Shown here: positions 14,157-15,388 of the stretch, piece by piece
How positions within the stretch are numbered: position 1 is the stretch's first letter
Layout of the letters: each line of letters starts with the position of its first letter
Assembly: GCA_025934595.1 (NCBI GenBank)
Contig: JAICXU010000013.1
Coordinates: 1 to 15,388 of the forward strand
Reading direction: 5' to 3'
Origin: Polyangiaceae bacterium
GTDB lineage: Bacteria; Myxococcota_A; Polyangia; Polyangiales; Polyangiaceae
Length of the DNA stretch: 15,388 nt
Notes under the pieces: model-generated
The model's database searches: none
Told to the model about the DNA's origin: nothing
The model's input: the letters and a program-made list of their open reading frames with translations, nothing else
Position numbers and translations under genes: made by a program

Positions 14157-15388
14157 ATGCGTATCGTTTCGAAGGCACTCGCCGCTCTCGCGCTCGTTCC
14201 TCTCGTCGGATTCGTCGCGGCCTGCAGCGCCTCGGACGCAGCCGAAGACGAAGGCACGACCGCCTCGGACGCGCTCGTCACGACGACGCGCACCGAGCTT
14301 CTCGCGAACGACACGTCCGCGAGCGACCTCTTTCGCGACAAATACACGCCCGCATCACGCTTCTTCGGCACCGACATCGGAGTCGTGGAGAACGGCGACA
14401 ATCCCGGGGCCAGCACGACGGCGACGTCTCTCGGCGACGGCGCGGTGAGCAAGATCTCGTTGCACACGCTCCTTCCCGCGGCATCGGGCGCGAAGATCTT
14501 CTTCGAAACGCAGAGCTGGTTTTGTACGAACGGCGCGTCGCCGCTATCGTCCGCGCTCGGCAGCGATCAGTGCGGGTCGCACATCGACATCGGCTACAGC
14601 ACGAACACGACGGCGGAGACGCAGAAGCAAGTCGCCGACATGCGCAGCCGCGGCGCCGATGGCGCGATCCTCGATTGGGACGGTACGTCGGCGGGCAAAG
14701 GCGCGCTCGACGTGAAGTCCACCTCGAGCACCGCGATCAACACCGGAGCGATCTTCGGATTCAAAGCGGCGGCGGAGGCATCCGGCGGCAAGTTCACGTT
14801 CGCGGTCAGCGAAGACGAAGGCGCGAAGTACAGCGCCGCCGCGCATGGCGGAGATTTCGCGCAAGGAGTCGTCGCGGACATTTCATTTCTCGCGACGTAT
14901 TTTTTCGGCTCGAGCGCGTACTACAAAGTCGGAGGGCGCCCCGTCGTGTTCTTCTTCGGCGTCGACGCGCAAGCGGCCGCGCAGGGGAAGACCGTCGATT
15001 GGTCGTATGTTCGCGCGCATGCGGCCGGCAACCCGCTCTTCGTGTTCGAGAACACGGGACACGCCGATGCCGACGGCGCGTACGCATGGCCGAAGCCGAC
15101 GCCCATCGCGAGCTACCCCGGCTCCGATCCGTTCGATCAAAATTCCTATCTCCCGTACTTCTATGATCAGGCGGCGAAGCGAGGCTACGAGCTCTCCTTC
15201 GGCCTCGGTTACAAGGGCTTCGACGATCACGTCGTCAACGGGTGGGTGGGACCGAAAGCGGGCGTCGTGAACCCACCGTTCGTCAACGGCCGTCGTTATT
15301 CGGGACAGCAGTGCGGCAAGACGTGGCTCGATTCGTTCGCGGCCGCGAATGCGCATGCGAGCACGCTCGCGGGCGTGCAGATCGCGAC
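14157..15388 (+). CDS. Lipoprotein of GH71/GH99-like glycoside hydrolase type (3' end cut by window)
   Basis: The frame opens at the ATG at 14157 and stays open to the window edge, giving at least 410 residues. The signal peptide ends in lipobox VAAC with lipidated Cys23, followed by a Glu/Thr/Ser/Asp linker. The body has the pattern of the GH71/GH99-like barrel: MRSRGADGAILDWDG (Asp173, Asp175), GGRPVVFFFG, PLFVFENTGH (Glu298), SYPGSDPFDQNSYLPYF, GYKGFDD (Asp356), and a region just before the cut (TLAGVQIA) where these families have a TWNDYxE-type strand. Known members cleave alpha-mannan or alpha-1,3-glucan. The substrate here is not determinable. No ribosome site is evident. It is divergent from the DUF4015 gene, which suggests joint control of surface glycan breakdown. 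Confidence 0.85.
   Translation, partial: MRIVSKALAALALVPLVGFVAACSASDAAEDEGTTASDALVTTTRTELLANDTSASDLFRDKYTPASRFFGTDIGVVENGDNPGASTTATSLGDGAVSKISLHTLLPAASGAKIFFETQSWFCTNGASPLSSALGSDQCGSHIDIGYSTNTTAETQKQVADMRSRGADGAILDWDGTSAGKGALDVKSTSSTAINTGAIFGFKAAAEASGGKFTFAVSEDEGAKYSAAAHGGDFAQGVVADISFLATYFFGSSAYYKVGGRPVVFFFGVDAQAAAQGKTVDWSYVRAHAAGNPLFVFENTGHADADGAYAWPKPTPIASYPGSDPFDQNSYLPYFYDQAAKRGYELSFGLGYKGFDDHVVNGWVGPKAGVVNPPFVNGRRYSGQQCGKTWLDSFAAANAHASTLAGVQIA

Overview
The window is GC-rich and densely coded. By eye it looks like a chromosomal segment of a myxobacterium (Myxococcota, probably Polyangiales/Sorangiineae-like). The pointers are Hanks-type Ser/Thr kinases next to a TPR/PEGA protein, many lipoproteins whose lipidated Cys is followed by low-complexity Gly/Ser/Asp linkers, and strong G/C preference at third codon positions. 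I see no rRNA, tRNA, CRISPR array, insertion sequence or phage gene. The organism assignment is inference.

Layout. (1) Positions 1-30 may hold the first codons of a minus-strand gene running off the left edge. (2) 161-3264: two tandem paralogous lipoproteins, each with a carboxypeptidase-regulatory-like beta domain and a region resembling the ThuA/glutamine-amidotransferase-like fold. The 278-bp gap between them has several hairpins, including a terminator-like one on the minus strand. (3) 3373-6164: a secreted S41-like protease with a PDZ-like segment, translationally coupled (ATGA) to a small lipoprotein that resembles the protease's N-terminal module. (4) 6181-6543, minus strand: a small Roadblock/LC7-like protein, convergent with the lipoprotein. 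(5) 6618-12816: six tightly packed plus-strand genes: alpha/beta hydrolase, membrane-anchored Ser/Thr kinase with a (Thr/Pro-Ser)21 tail, TPR/PEGA two-helix membrane protein, disordered tail-anchored protein, soluble Ser/Thr kinase with a Cys-rich N-terminus, and a monoacylglycerol-lipase-like lipoprotein. (6) 12785-13927, minus strand: a secreted DUF4015-type putative glycoside hydrolase, convergently overlapping the lipase by 32 bp. (7) 14157 to the right edge: a lipoprotein of GH71/GH99-like type, cut by the window end, divergent from the DUF4015 gene across 229 bp.

Working together. Most products are exported or membrane-bound. The most system-like part is the 6.2-kb kinase operon, with gaps of 27 bp or less or overlaps. 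I read it as a membrane signalling module: one kinase spans the membrane with a low-complexity external tail, one is cytoplasmic, a PEGA/TPR protein and a tail-anchored disordered protein sit at the membrane as possible partners or substrates, and two different hydrolases bracket the set. That reading is inference from domains and spacing. The last two genes suggest polysaccharide attack at the cell surface.
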